Assembly: GCA_041744575.1 (NCBI GenBank)
Contig: JBGTKP010000025.1
Location: 1 to 64,000, forward strand
DNA length: 64,000 nucleotides
DNA from: JTS-RE37 sp041744575
GTDB lineage: Bacteria > Bacteroidota > Bacteroidia > Flavobacteriales > Flavobacteriaceae
Direction: 5' to 3'
Positions 63,566-64,000 of the stretch are shown piece by piece. Every line of letters begins with the position of its first letter. Positions within the stretch are counted from its first letter, which is position 1. Made by a program: the position numbers and the translations under genes. The notes beneath the pieces are model-generated. The model had not been told where the DNA came from and searched no databases. It saw only the letters and a list, made by a program, of their open reading frames with translations.

Positions 63566-64000
63566 TCAGGAGGCGTTGATGGCTTTTTTATTCAATCGAT
63601 TTTCCGCAAGTTTATCGAGTGCATTGTCCGCATCATACTCCTCATTAAGGGTAGTTTGCAGTATCTCTGCAATCTCACGGTGACCCAATTCTTTGGCATA
63701 GCGTACAGCAGTACCATATCCTGATATCTCATAGTGTTCCACGCGTTGGGCTTCCGCAATTAAACCCGCATCCATAACTTCGTCATCTTCAGCCTCCGAA
63801 ATAAAGCTTTTGGTTTCCTTGATCAGACCTTCCATGGCCTTGCATGTCTCACCTCCAGGTGAAATATTCAACTCCCGGCAGATGGATTCCAATCGGCTTT
63901 TCTGCTCTTGTGTTTCTTTGAGATGATTTTCGAATGCTTTTTTCAAACCACTGTCGTTGGCTTTTTCAAGCATTTTAGGCAAAGCATCCACTAACTGGCT
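63566..64000 (-). CDS. YciE/DUF892 ferritin-like protein (partial, runs off the right edge)
   Basis: The last 145 codons of a ferritin-like gene; the 5' end is beyond the window. Reading continues upstream of the GTG at 63991 as SQLVDALPKM to the edge, so that codon is not the start. The visible part has LPKMLEKANDSGLKKAFENHLKET, VMDAGLIAEAQRVEHYEISGYG and a final NEEYDADNALDKLAEN, the four-helix DUF892 pattern with Glu/His iron-site residues. YciE-like proteins are induced in osmotic and oxidative stress. Confidence 0.88.
   Translation of the reverse strand, partial: SQLVDALPKMLEKANDSGLKKAFENHLKETQEQKSRLESICRELNISPGGETCKAMEGLIKETKSFISEAEDDEVMDAGLIAEAQRVEHYEISGYGTAVRYAKELGHREIAEILQTTLNEEYDADNALDKLAENRLNKKAINAS

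Noticed and set aside
1..64000. CRISPR arrays, tRNA or rRNA genes, and phage or plasmid modules
   Set aside because: No regularly spaced repeats, cloverleaf-like segments, ribosomal sequence, capsid, terminase, integrase or replication genes were recognised by eye. A dedicated tRNA and repeat scan could still find something.

Overview
The window reads as chromosomal DNA of a member of the Bacteroidetes, most likely a marine or soil Flavobacteriaceae. The evidence is the weak Shine-Dalgarno context, the many lipoprotein signals, the LigD domain order (phosphoesterase-ligase-polymerase), the HisKA kinases with a HDL(K/Q)EPLRKI box, AraC regulators with short N-terminal domains, and small CsbD-like proteins. 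No genus can be fixed from the sequence alone. I saw no rRNA, tRNA, CRISPR array or complete insertion sequence.

Left part (1-26 kb). The left edge holds what may be the tail of an IS3-type transposase. Next comes a two-gene unit of an RsbQ-like hydrolase and a PAS histidine kinase, then a penicillin-acylase-type lipoprotein. From 5.5 to 13.8 kb all genes are on the plus strand and form a biosynthetic locus: HAD phosphatase, class II aldolase, tandem-domain nucleotidyltransferase, TylF-like methyltransferase, DPM1-like glycosyltransferase, GDPD-like phosphodiesterase, and a membrane glycosyltransferase fused to a uridine-kinase-like domain. I infer that it makes and transfers an activated, phosphate-containing sugar or polyol. 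It is the best candidate here for an undescribed system. From 14 to 25 kb lie scattered single genes (GNAT, M23 peptidase, Tat-exported sugar isomerase, truncated haemoglobin, ArsR/ACT/OsmC group, aldo/keto reductase, GH43) mixed with decaying genes: a c-type cytochrome remnant, a PQQ sugar dehydrogenase with three inactivating lesions, and a junction where two divergent genes have both lost their 5' ends.

Right part (26-64 kb). This stretch is rich in stress-type functions: AI-2E transporter, KGG/Rho-N protein, stress-type SDR, MsrBA, SemiSWEET, MscS, YitT, Ku and LigD for end joining, a four-helix-bundle protein, PRC-barrel protein, three CsbD-like proteins, YihY/BrkB, two very small membrane proteins (DUF1328 and Lmo0937-like), SLC13 transporter, nitroreductase and a YciE-type ferritin-like protein at the right edge. 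Catabolic or surface enzymes (PQQ dehydrogenase, DUF1080, GH2, dienelactone hydrolase) are interspersed.

Regulation appears to be by phosphorelay. There is a HisKA_2 kinase with its receiver (50-52 kb), an AraC regulator coupled to a stand-alone receiver and followed by a multi-PAS kinase (58-61.6 kb), and a second AraC regulator (62.3 kb). A GIY-YIG nuclease fused to an exonuclease domain that has lost its catalytic acids (48-49.7 kb) is the other strong oddity.
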